Below are positions 19,463 through 28,845 of a stretch of DNA of 64,000 nucleotides, one piece after another. How positions within the stretch are numbered: the stretch's first letter is position 1; each line of letters starts with the position of its first letter. The stretch is from positions 186,001-250,000 of the forward strand of contig NZ_AP026800.1 in the NCBI RefSeq assembly GCF_033095945.1, written 5' to 3'. Origin of the DNA: Bombiscardovia apis (GTDB lineage: Bacteria > Actinomycetota > Actinomycetes > Actinomycetales > Bifidobacteriaceae). Under the pieces are notes generated by a model. The model did no database searches and was not told where the DNA came from. It worked only from the letters and a program-made list of their open reading frames with translations. The position numbers and the translations under genes were made by a program.

Positions 19463-19705
19463 TATATGTGCACACTTTTACTTTCAATACTGTATGATTG
19501 TACATAACGACTGAGGTGAAGCACCGCCTGTGCGTTGTTACTCCCCGCGTGGCGCAGTTGCGTCAATCTAGGGGGCGTTGTAGTCTTAAAGCAGTTCGAA
19601 TTGCTGGGATAGCATCGAACATTCATGAGCGGTTCATCCGCGAACTTCTTGAAGCTAGGCATTTCGTTTTGTACGGTGCTATAGCGGTAGGAAAGGCATT
19701 TTACA
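19463..19705 (+). promoter_or_regulatory. Long untranslated leader of rho
   Basis: About 240 bp without a convincing gene between the terminator and the rho start. A possible -10 (TATGAT, 19493-19498) would give a leader of about 200 nt. Bacterial rho is often autoregulated by attenuation in such a leader. No clear structure beyond short repeats was seen here, so this is inference from length and position. Confidence 0.35.
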
Positions 19706-21655
19706 GTGGCAACAAGCCAAGATATATATACTATGAAGCTGCCTGAGCTCAAAGAGCTAGCTAAGCAGTTAGGTTTGCGCGGTACTTCTAGTATGCGCAA
19801 ACCGGCTCTGATTGAGACCATTGAGGCAGCTCGCTCTGGTGGTCAAGCGCCCGCAGGCGTGAGCGTGAAGCCGGTCAAGACGGATAATGCCAGCAGCAGC
19901 GCCAGTGAGAGCGGGGGGACTTACGAAGAGCCTGTTACTGAGCGGGCAGCGCAGACGACATCGGTGTCGAATGCCAAGATTGATACTGAAGCCGCTGGCG
20001 AGAAAGCTAGTAAGGGCCAGGTTGGGGACTTGTTTGATGTGTTGGGCATTAATGACGGCGCAGAAGCAAAGTCTCGTGAGCGCAAAGAATCACACACCGT
20101 TGCTGACGAAGAGCAGGTGACTATTAATCGCCGTCGGCACCGCAGCAATGACTCTCATTCCCGCCTGCGTAACCGCGATGAGCGCGAGGATCGGTCAGAC
20201 CGCGGACACAACAATGCCAGCAGCAGTAATGGTGGCGGCAAAGTGCGTGACTTGGACGATATTCTGGCTGCACTACCGGCCCGGGATACTCCTCCGACTC
20301 GTAAGCGTAACCGCGAGGAGAGCCACGAGCGCGACTACCGTCACGGCAGCTATGACCGTCGTGACCGTTCGGACCGTTCTGAACGTTCAGAACGCAACGA
20401 TAGGTCTGAGCGCAACGATAGGTCTGAGCGTTTCGATCGCAACGATCGCAATCATGCTCGCAACAACCGTCGTACGGCCCGCGACTATGAGAATCGTGAA
20501 GACTTCTCAAGCGACGAATTAGTGCCAGTAGCAGGTATCGTCGATGTCTTAGACTCCTACGCTTTCATTCGTACTTCGGGCTATTTGCCCGGCCCGAACG
20601 ATGTTTACGTCTCAATGGGTCAGGTCAAGAAGTATAACCTGCGTAAGGGAGATGCCGTGCAGGGCTTCACGCGGCCTCCTCACGATAGCGATCGCCGCAA
20701 TCAGCGCCAAAAGTTTATGCCTTTGCAATCTATCGAGACGGTGAACGGCATGAGCGTGGAAGATGCGAACGACCGCGCCCACTTCAACAAGCTCACCCCG
20801 CTTTACCCGCAAGAGCGCATGCGCATGGAGACTGTGCCTAACCAGATTACTGGCCGTATTATCGACATTGTAGCGCCCATCGGCAAGGGGCAGCGCGGAC
20901 TGATTGTCTCGCCGCCTAAGGCGGGTAAGACAATTACCCTGCAGAACATCGCCAATGCTATTGCCAAGAACAATCCTGAGGTTCATCTGATGGTGGTGCT
21001 GGTAGACGAGCGCCCCGAGGAAGTTACTGATATGGAACGCACGGTTCAGGGTGAGGTTATTTCCTCCACCTTCGACCGCCCTGCTACTGACCACACGACG
21101 GTCGCCGAGCTGGCTATTGAGCGTGCTAAGCGCCTGGTCGAGCTGGGCCAAGATGTGGTGGTCTTGCTTGATTCGATGACCCGCTTGGCTCGTGCTTACA
21201 ACATCGCCGCTCCTGCTTCGGGTCGCATCCTTTCCGGCGGTGTCGACGCTCAGGCGCTCTACCCGCCCAAGAAGTTCTTTGGCGCTGCTCGCAACATTGA
21301 AAATGGTGGCTCCTTGACCATTATCTCTTCCGCTCTGGTGGAGACTGGTTCCAAGATGGACGAGGTTATCTTCGAGGAGTTCAAGGGCACTGGCAACATG
21401 GAGCTGCGTCTGTCTCGCGAATTGGCAGACAAGCGTATGTTCCCCGCCATCGATGTCAATGCTTCGGGCACCCGCCGCGAGGAGCTCATCACTTCTCCAG
21501 ACGAGTTGGCTGTGGTGTATCGCCTGCGTCGCCTGCTGGGCGGACTAGAATCCGAGCAGGCTTACCAGACTCTGGTGCCGCGTTTGAAGAAGACCGCAAC
21601 CAATCGCGATTTTTTGAATGCCATCAATCAAAACATGTTGGGGCAAAAGAACTAA
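19706..21655 (+). CDS. rho: Transcription termination factor Rho, actinobacterial type with R/D/N-rich insertion
   Basis: A 649-residue hexameric RNA helicase that ends transcription at Rho-dependent sites. The N-terminal Rho_N helices are at about 10-45. A ~215-residue disordered insert (about 50-265) follows, rich in Arg, Asp, Ser and Asn with [25 protein letters not shown] repeats. The RNA-binding cold-shock-like domain is at about 270-345, then the ATPase core: Walker A SPPKAGKT at 402-409, Walker B VVVLLDS at 484-490, and the Q/R loops beyond. The insert is typical of actinobacterial Rho and probably adds RNA binding. The GTG start was chosen from AGGAAAGG upstream; an internal ATG at 19733 is the alternative. 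Confidence 0.96.
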   Translation: MATSQDIYTMKLPELKELAKQLGLRGTSSMRKPALIETIEAARSGGQAPAGVSVKPVKTDNASSSASESGGTYEEPVTERAAQTTSVSNAKIDTEAAGEKASKGQVGDLFDVLGINDGAEAKSRERKESHTVADEEQVTINRRRHRSNDSHSRLRNRDEREDRSDRGHNNASSSNGGGKVRDLDDILAALPARDTPPTRKRNREESHERDYRHGSYDRRDRSDRSERSERNDRSERNDRSERFDRNDRNHARNNRRTARDYENREDFSSDELVPVAGIVDVLDSYAFIRTSGYLPGPNDVYVSMGQVKKYNLRKGDAVQGFTRPPHDSDRRNQRQKFMPLQSIETVNGMSVEDANDRAHFNKLTPLYPQERMRMETVPNQITGRIIDIVAPIGKGQRGLIVSPPKAGKTITLQNIANAIAKNNPEVHLMVVLVDERPEEVTDMERTVQGEVISSTFDRPATDHTTVAELAIERAKRLVELGQDVVVLLDSMTRLARAYNIAAPASGRILSGGVDAQALYPPKKFFGAARNIENGGSLTIISSALVETGSKMDEVIFEEFKGTGNMELRLSRELADKRMFPAIDVNASGTRREELITSPDELAVVYRLRRLLGGLESEQAYQTLVPRLKKTATNRDFLNAINQNMLGQKN

Positions 21656-21675
21656 CTAATCTTGGTTCTGTATTA

Positions 21676-21715
21676 CTGAGGGCGGCACCGCTGATTATGA
21701 CGGCGCCGCCCTCAG
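21676..21715 (+). terminator. Hairpin terminator after rho
   Basis: CTGAGGGCGGC (21676-21686) and GCCGCCCTCAG (21705-21715) pair perfectly over 11 bp. No T-run follows, and it lies between converging genes, so it may act on both strands. Confidence 0.6.
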
Positions 21716-21776
21716 GCGTATGTGCAGGCGAGCTGGGAGCGTACGCAGGTACTGCCTGCGCTCTTGGCTGCCGCGA

Positions 21777-22985
21777 TTATTTTTGCTTGTCGCTCGGCTG
21801 CTGTGTTTGCTCCGTTTGTAACTCTTGCGGCTCTTGTTTCGCCTGAGCTGCCTGAGCTGCTTGAGCTACTGCTGCCGGAACTGTTTGAGCCGGAGCTTTG
21901 GGCTTGCAGCCCTGCCCGAGTATCTGACTGGCCAGCATTTGCGCACTCGGCCCTTTATGCAGCTGCACTGGCTCAGCTTTAGGCATGGTGCGTTTATAAG
22001 GCTTGGGCTTGTGCTTTTCTACCAGCTTGTTAACCTCCGGATCATGCCTAGCGCAATAGGCCAGCATGTCGTCAAGCTCAGCCACCTCTGGTTCAGAGAG
22101 GATAATGTCAGCGGCCTCTAGGTTTTCGTACACGCGCTCAGGATGCTTGGAGCCAGGAATAGGGACCAAATTCGGATATTTATTGAGCATCCAGGCTAGC
22201 GAAATCTGCGCATTGGTGGCCTGATTCTCCCGGGCCAGCCGCTCGATAATGCGCATGAGCCGGTGGTTAATGGTCCAGCGGTGAATGGCGCGCTTGGCCG
22301 CAGCTCGCTCTGCCGGATTCGGAGAGTTGCTGCCCTTGGGCTTGGTGTCGTCTAGATAATAGGAAGTGATGGGAGAGAAGGCCACAAACCCAATGTTTTC
22401 CTGAGCGCAGTAGGGGATGAGCTCATCTTCGCACAGGCGTTGAGCCATTGAGTAGGCATCTTGTACTGCGGTTAGTGGCGTAATACTGTGGGCATCGCGA
22501 ATGGCATTGACACTTACTTGAGACATACCCCATCCGCGTATGAGTCCTTCTTCTATAAACTGTCCCATCACGCCAGCGATGTCTTCGACTGCCACGTCCA
22601 CGTTGAGACGGTGCATATAATATAAGTCGAGGTAGTCGGTGCCCAGTCGTTTGAGTGTGCGGTCTAAGCGGACGCGAATGGCATCGTATAGCGTTTTGCT
22701 GTGCTTAACATCGGCCCAATTCATGTGAAACTTACTGCCGATGACGATCTCTTCGCGGTGGGTGCCTAAGGCCCGGCCAAGCAGCTCCTCGTTGTGGCCT
22801 ATGTGGAAGATTTCCTTGCCGTAGCTTTCTGCGGTGTCAAAATAGGTACACCCGGCCTCATAGCCGGCTCGAATGGCTGCAATCGAGTCAGCCTCATCTG
22901 GCACATGCTCTCGTCCTCTAGAGAAGACCATGCAGCTCATGCCGACTTTGGAGACGTTTAGGTTCCCCAATTTCCTCTGCTTCAC
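21777..22985 (-). CDS. Aldo/keto reductase with Ala/Gln-rich C-terminal tail
   Basis: A 402-residue NADPH-dependent oxidoreductase. The first ~330 residues are an AKR (beta/alpha)8 barrel with the full catalytic tetrad Asp50, Tyr55, Lys85 and His125. The cofactor-binding segment IPGSKHPERVYENLEAADI is near residue 275. The natural substrate is unknown; the group reduces aldehydes and sugars. The last ~60 residues (AQAAQAAQAKQEPQELQTEQTQQ region) are low-complexity and outside the barrel. It is transcribed leftward alone, converging with rho. Confidence 0.88.
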   Translation of the reverse strand: MKQRKLGNLNVSKVGMSCMVFSRGREHVPDEADSIAAIRAGYEAGCTYFDTAESYGKEIFHIGHNEELLGRALGTHREEIVIGSKFHMNWADVKHSKTLYDAIRVRLDRTLKRLGTDYLDLYYMHRLNVDVAVEDIAGVMGQFIEEGLIRGWGMSQVSVNAIRDAHSITPLTAVQDAYSMAQRLCEDELIPYCAQENIGFVAFSPITSYYLDDTKPKGSNSPNPAERAAAKRAIHRWTINHRLMRIIERLARENQATNAQISLAWMLNKYPNLVPIPGSKHPERVYENLEAADIILSEPEVAELDDMLAYCARHDPEVNKLVEKHKPKPYKRTMPKAEPVQLHKGPSAQMLASQILGQGCKPKAPAQTVPAAVAQAAQAAQAKQEPQELQTEQTQQPSDKQK

Positions 22986-23156
22986 TGAAGTTCCCCTTCA
23001 AGTTATTATGAATCCCCTCTTAAATCTATGCGTACAAGCTATAAGTTTCCTGAATTTTCCCTGACTAAATTCCTAGGAAATTCTCAGCTTTGCTTCTAGG
23101 CGTTCGCATGGGGGCTAGCCCAGCTAGAGTAGGAACAGAAAGCGAATGGAGGCTGT

Positions 23157-23525
23157 ATGCATGACGATATGAAGCTGAGTGAGACCATAGTAGGAGAGCA
23201 GATGGGCCTTGGCGATGGGGAAGTTGCCAGTGCAGCGAATGCTATCAGACAATTGAGAATTACTATCGATAAGGTGGATGCGGCCATAATTCGGCTGCTT
23301 GCCCAGCGTTTTGCTGCCACCGACCAAGTTGGGGGGCTCAAAGCGCAGGCTGGATTCGCTCCGGCAGACCCTGCCCGTGAGCAGGAACAGCGCGAGCAGC
23401 TGCGAACGTTGTCACTTGAGGCTGGCCTAGATCCAGCAATTGCTGAGCAATATCACGCTTTCGTGGCTTCACTGGCCAAGGAGCGCCACGCCCAGGCAGC
23501 TCAGCGTGCAAACTCTGAGGGCTGA
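23157..23525 (+). CDS. Chorismate mutase, AroQ-type helical domain
   Basis: A 122-residue small cytoplasmic protein. Residues ~27-110 match the all-helical AroQ chorismate mutase fold (LRITIDKVDAAIIRLLAQRFAATDQVGGLKAQAG, then the helix LDPAIAEQYHAFVASLAKE). It converts chorismate to prephenate for Phe/Tyr synthesis. The Arg and Lys residues expected in the active-site helices are present, but I cannot check the geometry. GGAGG precedes ATG 23157 by only four bases; ATG 23169 is the other possible start. It is flanked by a terminator shared with valS. Confidence 0.8.
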   Translation: MHDDMKLSETIVGEQMGLGDGEVASAANAIRQLRITIDKVDAAIIRLLAQRFAATDQVGGLKAQAGFAPADPAREQEQREQLRTLSLEAGLDPAIAEQYHAFVASLAKERHAQAAQRANSEG

Positions 23526-23542
23526 GCGCTCATAGGCCACAC

Positions 23543-23579
23543 AAAGCCCCGCCCGGTATCGCTACCAAGCGGGGCTTTT
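23543..23579. terminator. Bidirectional terminator between chorismate mutase and valS
   Basis: AAAGCCCCGC (23543-23552) and GCGGGGCTTT (23569-23578) form a 10-bp GC stem with A-run and T-run flanks, suitable for both converging genes. Confidence 0.85.
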
Positions 23580-23615
23580 GCGTTTTATTTCTTGCGCTTG
23601 CTTGCGCGCTGAGCG

Positions 23616-26378
23616 TTACTGCTTGCGCGGCTTCTTTGCAGGAGGCTCGCCTAATTCGCTGGCTTGCACGCGCACACCACTAGCAGCTTCACTCTCGCCT
23701 TCGCCACTATTCTCGGCGCTAGCGGCCTTGCCTAGTTGGGCATCTTCTACCAGTTTGATAGAGCCAGTGACCATACCAGCCTGGGCAATGTCTCCCAGGG
23801 TTGCCTGCACTGCGGCTAAGCCCTCGGATGCCACGGCAAGCTGAGCCGAGAGGATGGGGGTCTTCATAGAGACCTTGGCCTCAGACTTAATCTTGCGCAA
23901 TACCGCCAATGCATCTCCGGCCCAAGTGAGCACGTCTGCTGGAACATCCCCAGCGGCCTGCTCATATGCTGCTGCCTGGGGCCAGGCGGCCTTGTGGACC
24001 GAGCCCTCGCCCTCGTGCATCCACTGCCATACCTCTTCGGTAGCGAAGGGCAGGAAGGGTGCCAAGAGACGGGCGAACGCGTCGAGTGCTAGTCCCAAGG
24101 TAGTGCGCGCGGAGAACACGTCTTTTTCATCTGGTGCCGAACCCTGCTCGTCGGCCTTGCCGTAAGCACGGTTCTTAGCCAACTCGATGTAGTCGTCGCA
24201 GAAGTTCCAGAAGAAGGACTCAATGGTCTCCAGAGCCTTGGAATGCTCATAGTTTTGGAGGGCCTGCGTGGCTTCAGTAATGACTTGAGCGAGTCGAGCC
24301 AATACAGCCTTGTCAAGAGCCACGCTCACATCTGCCGGATCCCAAGCAGCCTGCGCTGCCTGCCCCACATGGTGGTTCTCGTCTTCGCGGCCAATGGAGA
24401 GCGCAAACTTAGTGGCGTTCAGCAGCTTAATGGCTAGCCTACGGCCAATCTTCATCTGCCCCTCGTCGTAAGTCGCATCTAGGCCCAAACGAGCGCAGGC
24501 GGCCCAATACCGAACCGCGTCGGCCCCATACTGAGCGATGGGCTGGTCGGGAACTACCACATTGCCTTTGGACTTCGACATCTTCTTGTGGTCAGGATCG
24601 AGAATCCAGCCGGAAAGTGCCGCATGCTTCCAGGGCAGGCAGTTGTTTTCCAAGTGAGCGCGGTCTACGGAAGAGAAAAGCCAGGTACGAATAATATCTT
24701 GGCCTTGCGGGCGCAAATCCATAGGGAAGGTAGCTTTGAAGAGGGCCTCGTTCTCTTCTCCCGGCTCAGCCCAGTGGGTCACAATCTGCGGGGTCAGCGA
24801 AGAAGTGGCCCAAGTATCCATGATGTCTTTTTCGCCCATGAATCCGCTAGGCTGGTCGCGCTGAGTCTCGTCAAAGCCTCGGGGTACATCGGTTGAAGGG
24901 TCGATGGGCAGTTGATCTTCGCTGGGCGTGATGGGGTGGGCATAATCAGCCTCGCCATCAGCGTTGAGCGGATACCACAGGGGGAAGGGTACGCCGAAGA
25001 AGCGCTGGCGGGAGACCAACCAGTCGCCGTTCAATCCCTCGACCCAGTTCTTGTAGCGCACGCGCATAAAGTCTGGGTGGAACTGCAACTCGTTACCACG
25101 CTCAAGTAGCTCGGCATTGAGCGCGGAGTCAGTGCCGCCGTTCTTCAAATACCACTGGCGAGAAGTCACAATCTCCAAGGGCTTATCACCCTTTTCGTAG
25201 AAGTTGGTCATGCGCTTGGTGGGCTTGGGCTCACCATCTAAGTCGCCAGACTCACGCAGGGCATCTACAACCATCTTGCGGGCGCTGAAGGTAGTCTTGC
25301 CTTCAATGGAGGCGAAGAGCTCGCGGCCCTGCTCGTCTTCAATCCAGTCAGGCGTAGCCATGATAATACGGCCGTTGCGTTGGATGATTGAGCGGGTGGG
25401 CAGTTTCAAGTCGCGCCACCACTGCACATCAGTCATGTCGCCAAAAGTGCAGCACATGGCAATGCCTGCACCCTTGTCTTTTTCGGCAGCAGGGTGGGCC
25501 AAGATGGGCACTTCCACCTTGAAGAGGGGCGAGTAGACCTTCTGGCCAAAGTACTTCTGGTAGCGCTCGTCGTCTGGATGAGCGATTAAAGCGCCACAAG
25601 CAGGCAGGAGTTCGGGGCGAGTGGTTTCAATGTGGAGAGGGGTGCCGTCAGCAAAGTGGAAGGCGATGCGGTGATAAAAACCGTCGTATTCGCGGCTTTC
25701 CAATTCGGCCTGAGCAACTGCTGTCTGGAAAGTCACATCCCACAGCCCTGGCGCTTCCTTCTGGTAAGCTTCACCGCGGGCAAGATTGCGCAAGAACGCC
25801 TTTTGCGCCACCCGGCGAGGGTGCTCGCCAATAGTGTTGTAGGTCTGCGACCAGTCCACGGAAAGGCCCAGCGAGCGCCAGAGCTTTTCGAAGAGCTTCT
25901 CGTCTTGACCAGAGAGCTTCTCGCACAGTTCGATAAAGTTCTGCCGGGAGATGGGCACCTGATCTTTGGCCTGAATCTTCTTGCCCTCAGTGCCCTCAAA
26001 CGGCGGCTTGAAATCGGGGTCGTACTTGAGGGAAGTGTCGACGCGCACGCCATAGTAGTTTTGCACGCGGCGCTCGGTTGGCAGTCCGTTGTCGTCCCAT
26101 CCCATAGGGTAGAACACATCGAAGCCGCACATACGCTTAAAGCGGGCGATAACATCGGTATGCGTGTATGAGAACACGTGACCCACGTGGAGGTGGCCGG
26201 AAACGGTGGGCGGCGGTGTATCAATCGAATAGACTGATCTTCGCTCGCGGGTGCCTCCGAATTGGTAGGTGCCGGACTCATCCCAGAGTTGGCTCCACTT
26301 ATCTTCCAAGCCGTCCACACTCACCTTGTCGGGGAGCGGGGTCAGGTTGGCCTTAATAATTCCTTGATTGCTAGACAT
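23616..26378 (-). CDS. valS: Valyl-tRNA synthetase
   Basis: A 920-residue class I synthetase that charges tRNA(Val). The HIGH-type motif HVGH is at residues 64-67 and KMSKS at 599-603 (in DHKKMSKSKGN). The CP1 editing domain lies between, and the anticodon-binding helical domain follows. The last ~40 residues (SAENSGEGESEAASG to PPAKKPRKQ) are a low-complexity extension with a basic end, replacing the long coiled-coil of many ValS proteins. It is a leftward single gene. Confidence 0.97.
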   Translation of the reverse strand: MSSNQGIIKANLTPLPDKVSVDGLEDKWSQLWDESGTYQFGGTRERRSVYSIDTPPPTVSGHLHVGHVFSYTHTDVIARFKRMCGFDVFYPMGWDDNGLPTERRVQNYYGVRVDTSLKYDPDFKPPFEGTEGKKIQAKDQVPISRQNFIELCEKLSGQDEKLFEKLWRSLGLSVDWSQTYNTIGEHPRRVAQKAFLRNLARGEAYQKEAPGLWDVTFQTAVAQAELESREYDGFYHRIAFHFADGTPLHIETTRPELLPACGALIAHPDDERYQKYFGQKVYSPLFKVEVPILAHPAAEKDKGAGIAMCCTFGDMTDVQWWRDLKLPTRSIIQRNGRIIMATPDWIEDEQGRELFASIEGKTTFSARKMVVDALRESGDLDGEPKPTKRMTNFYEKGDKPLEIVTSRQWYLKNGGTDSALNAELLERGNELQFHPDFMRVRYKNWVEGLNGDWLVSRQRFFGVPFPLWYPLNADGEADYAHPITPSEDQLPIDPSTDVPRGFDETQRDQPSGFMGEKDIMDTWATSSLTPQIVTHWAEPGEENEALFKATFPMDLRPQGQDIIRTWLFSSVDRAHLENNCLPWKHAALSGWILDPDHKKMSKSKGNVVVPDQPIAQYGADAVRYWAACARLGLDATYDEGQMKIGRRLAIKLLNATKFALSIGREDENHHVGQAAQAAWDPADVSVALDKAVLARLAQVITEATQALQNYEHSKALETIESFFWNFCDDYIELAKNRAYGKADEQGSAPDEKDVFSARTTLGLALDAFARLLAPFLPFATEEVWQWMHEGEGSVHKAAWPQAAAYEQAAGDVPADVLTWAGDALAVLRKIKSEAKVSMKTPILSAQLAVASEGLAAVQATLGDIAQAGMVTGSIKLVEDAQLGKAASAENSGEGESEAASGVRVQASELGEPPAKKPRKQ

Positions 26379-26472
26379 AGACCCAGTTTATGGGCGAATA
26401 GTGACAAGGCGCAAGCTCAGCTGGTAATGTGGTCGAATGTGGCTCAGCTCAAGTGACACAAGGCTTGTCTTC

Positions 26473-28002
26473 CTAGTTTGCCGTAAGATTCCAAGCAGGT
26501 AGGTAGGAGTCGCTCATATTGTCGACGAATCCTTTGACCTTAGATGAGGAGGCGTTGATTGGCGTCTTCTGTGTCAGCCAAGCGGAGGCGCACTTCTCGG
26601 AAATCGTCTGTGCATACTGCTTGAGCTGGGCGGCGAAATCATCGTCAGACTTGGCTCCGGTCACCATGCGGAAGAGCTGCTGGCATTCCGGGTCGTCAAA
26701 GAGCATGGTAGAGCTGGGATTGGCGAACTGGTCCACATCCGCATTGCTCATAGTAAGTAGAGTCAACTCATAATCATGCTTGTTGACTACCCGATCTTGG
26801 AAATCGTCATGATTGAGCATGGTTACTTCGACCGGAATGTTAGCCTTGCCCAGCTGGTCTCGAATTTCGTCTCCAATGGCCTGCCCCAGCGAATCCTCGT
26901 ATACTAAGCGCAAGTGGCCGCCGTAGAAGGAAGGATTGAAGTAGGAGGCTAAAGAAGAGGCCTTGTTCACATCGTATTGGAAGGGCGCATAGTTGGCATC
27001 GTATCCCACGCTCAGCTCGTTCAAAGGGCCGGTGAGCGCCTTAGCAGTGCCCTCGGCTGAGTTGGCGATGGCCTGGCGGTCGATTCCGTAGCGGATGGCC
27101 TGCCTAAAGCGGTCATCTGAGGTGATGGCAGACTGAGAATTGTTGATGGCCAAGACTAGATTTTCATCGCTCAAGCCAGTCGAAAGAGTGAACCCCGAGC
27201 CAATACCTTTGGCGGCGACAGCTTCTTGGGCGCTTAAATCAACGGCAAGGTCTAGCTTACCGGAGGCAACCTGCTGGACCTGGTCTTTTGACTGGTCTGC
27301 ATAGGAGAAGATAATCTTGGCGCTTTTGGCCTTGTGGGGGCCTTGATAGCTCTTACTTTTGCTTAAGACGAGCTCTTCGCCGGGCTTAAAGGAGTCCACC
27401 ACATAGGGGCCGGAGCCCGCTGACTGCCTAGAATAATCGACTTTTGCCCCGCGATTATAGACAATGCCTAATCGGGTGGCCAACTGATAAGGCAATCGCG
27501 AATCTGGGCTTTTCAAATCAATGACCAATTCGCTGCCTGAAGGATTGGTCACTTTTGCCAAGTTGTCGAAGGTCTCATAGCCAGGATATTTGTTTTCAAT
27601 CACCTGTTGCATGGACCAGAGCACGGCGCTGGAATCAACCGGGCTACCGTCTTCAAAGGTTTCTCCAGAGCGCAATTGGAAGGTGTAAGTCAGGCCATCG
27701 CTAGAGTGCTCCCAGCTGGTGGCCAGGCCAGGAGTTACCTTGCCGTGCTCGTCTAAACTCACTACTGTCTGGTACACGTTGCCCAGCAGAGCTTGGCTGA
27801 CTGCCTTGCTGGTTTCCGTACGAATGTCAAGCGAGGCCGGAGCCTGGCGGGCACCGATGCGAACGGTACCGCCTGCCTCTTCTGCTTTGGTGTGCTGCCA
27901 GCGGTTGACTACGGGCCAAATCAGTGCCGCAATCAAACTGAGCACTACCAAGGCAATAACGAAGACCAAACTTGGTTTGAGACGTTTGCGAGTTTCCTTC
28001 AT
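26473..28002 (-). CDS. Membrane-anchored peptide-type solute-binding protein (SBP family 5)
   Basis: A 509-residue extracytoplasmic protein. An N-terminal transmembrane anchor (about residues 10-33, after basic KETRKRLK) replaces the lipobox; no Cys is present. The rest is an SBP_bac_5 fold: RIGARQAPASLDIRTETS, the LATSWEHSSDGLTYTFQLRSGETFEDGSPV signature of oligopeptide/dipeptide-binding proteins (about 105-135), and a substrate lobe ending in LNHDDFQDRV. No permease or ATPase genes adjoin it, so it either works with distant transporter genes or has a sensing role. ATG 28002 was preferred over the upstream in-frame start at 28047 because CAAGG lies just ahead and the anchor then begins normally. 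Confidence 0.85.
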   Translation of the reverse strand: MKETRKRLKPSLVFVIALVVLSLIAALIWPVVNRWQHTKAEEAGGTVRIGARQAPASLDIRTETSKAVSQALLGNVYQTVVSLDEHGKVTPGLATSWEHSSDGLTYTFQLRSGETFEDGSPVDSSAVLWSMQQVIENKYPGYETFDNLAKVTNPSGSELVIDLKSPDSRLPYQLATRLGIVYNRGAKVDYSRQSAGSGPYVVDSFKPGEELVLSKSKSYQGPHKAKSAKIIFSYADQSKDQVQQVASGKLDLAVDLSAQEAVAAKGIGSGFTLSTGLSDENLVLAINNSQSAITSDDRFRQAIRYGIDRQAIANSAEGTAKALTGPLNELSVGYDANYAPFQYDVNKASSLASYFNPSFYGGHLRLVYEDSLGQAIGDEIRDQLGKANIPVEVTMLNHDDFQDRVVNKHDYELTLLTMSNADVDQFANPSSTMLFDDPECQQLFRMVTGAKSDDDFAAQLKQYAQTISEKCASAWLTQKTPINASSSKVKGFVDNMSDSYLPAWNLTAN

Positions 28003-28083
28003 AGCCTTGATTCTAGCCCTCAGGGTGCACGGAGGTGTGTGAACCATGGAGTACCCTGCATTCGAGAACGTTGGCTGGCAGGC

Positions 28084-28845
28084 TTAGCTTGCTTTGGATG
28101 GCGCTGTTTCCTGTCTCACTAGCTGGCCATTTTCGTAGACTGGCACCGAGTCTGGGTCCACGGGTGCGCCAAGGAAGAGCTCGGCGCTGGGGCAGGTTGC
28201 TGCCAGCGGGCAGTGTCCACAGTCGGGTTTGCGCGAATGGCAGGTGGTTCGCCCGTGGTAGATGAGCCGGTGTGAGAGGTCAGTCCAATCCTTGGGTGGG
28301 AAATAGGAGCAGATTTCATGCTCAATTTTGACCGGATCTGGATGGGTGGAGCGCCAGTCGCCCCGCCAGCGCAGTCGTCCAGTCACTCGCGTCACATGTG
28401 TATCTACTGGGAATCCGGGTATGTCGAAAGCGTTACCCAAGACCACATTTGCAGTTTTTCTCCCCACTCCAGGCAGCTTCACGAGTTCGTCGATATTGGT
28501 CGGCACCTGCCCCGCGTAGTCATCGATTAGCATATTCGATAGGCCTATGATGTGGTCAGCTTTAGCGTGATAAAAACCGACGGAATGGATAATATCTTCC
28601 ACATCCTGCGGGTTGGCCATCGCCATTTGCTCAGGGCTGGAAAAGTGCAAAAACAGCTCTGGGGTGACCGAGTTGACCCGCTTATCAGTAGTTTGAGCGC
28701 TGAGCACGGTAGCCACTAGCAGCTCGAAGGGGTTCGTAAAATTGAGAGCGCACACGGCTTGCGGAAATTCTTGGCACAATATGGCATATTCGCTATGCAT
28801 ACGCTCCAGCCTTGTGCGTTTGCCCTCGGGCCTATTGCTCGCCAT
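28084..28845 (-). CDS. nth: Endonuclease III (DNA glycosylase/AP lyase)
   Basis: A 253-residue base-excision repair enzyme removing oxidised pyrimidines. The helix-hairpin-helix LPGVGRKTA carries the catalytic Lys130, and Asp148 lies in the VDTHV motif. The [4Fe-4S] cluster cysteines are in CHSRKPDCGHCPLAATC (a C-x6-C-x2-C-x5-C pattern). The start overlaps the end of glnR by 14 bp, so the two are one transcription unit. Confidence 0.95.
   Translation of the reverse strand: MASNRPEGKRTRLERMHSEYAILCQEFPQAVCALNFTNPFELLVATVLSAQTTDKRVNSVTPELFLHFSSPEQMAMANPQDVEDIIHSVGFYHAKADHIIGLSNMLIDDYAGQVPTNIDELVKLPGVGRKTANVVLGNAFDIPGFPVDTHVTRVTGRLRWRGDWRSTHPDPVKIEHEICSYFPPKDWTDLSHRLIYHGRTTCHSRKPDCGHCPLAATCPSAELFLGAPVDPDSVPVYENGQLVRQETAPSKAS

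Noticed and set aside
23157..23525. Chorismate mutase fused to prephenate dehydratase
   Set aside because: The protein ends at 122 residues and a terminator follows, so no second domain is encoded.
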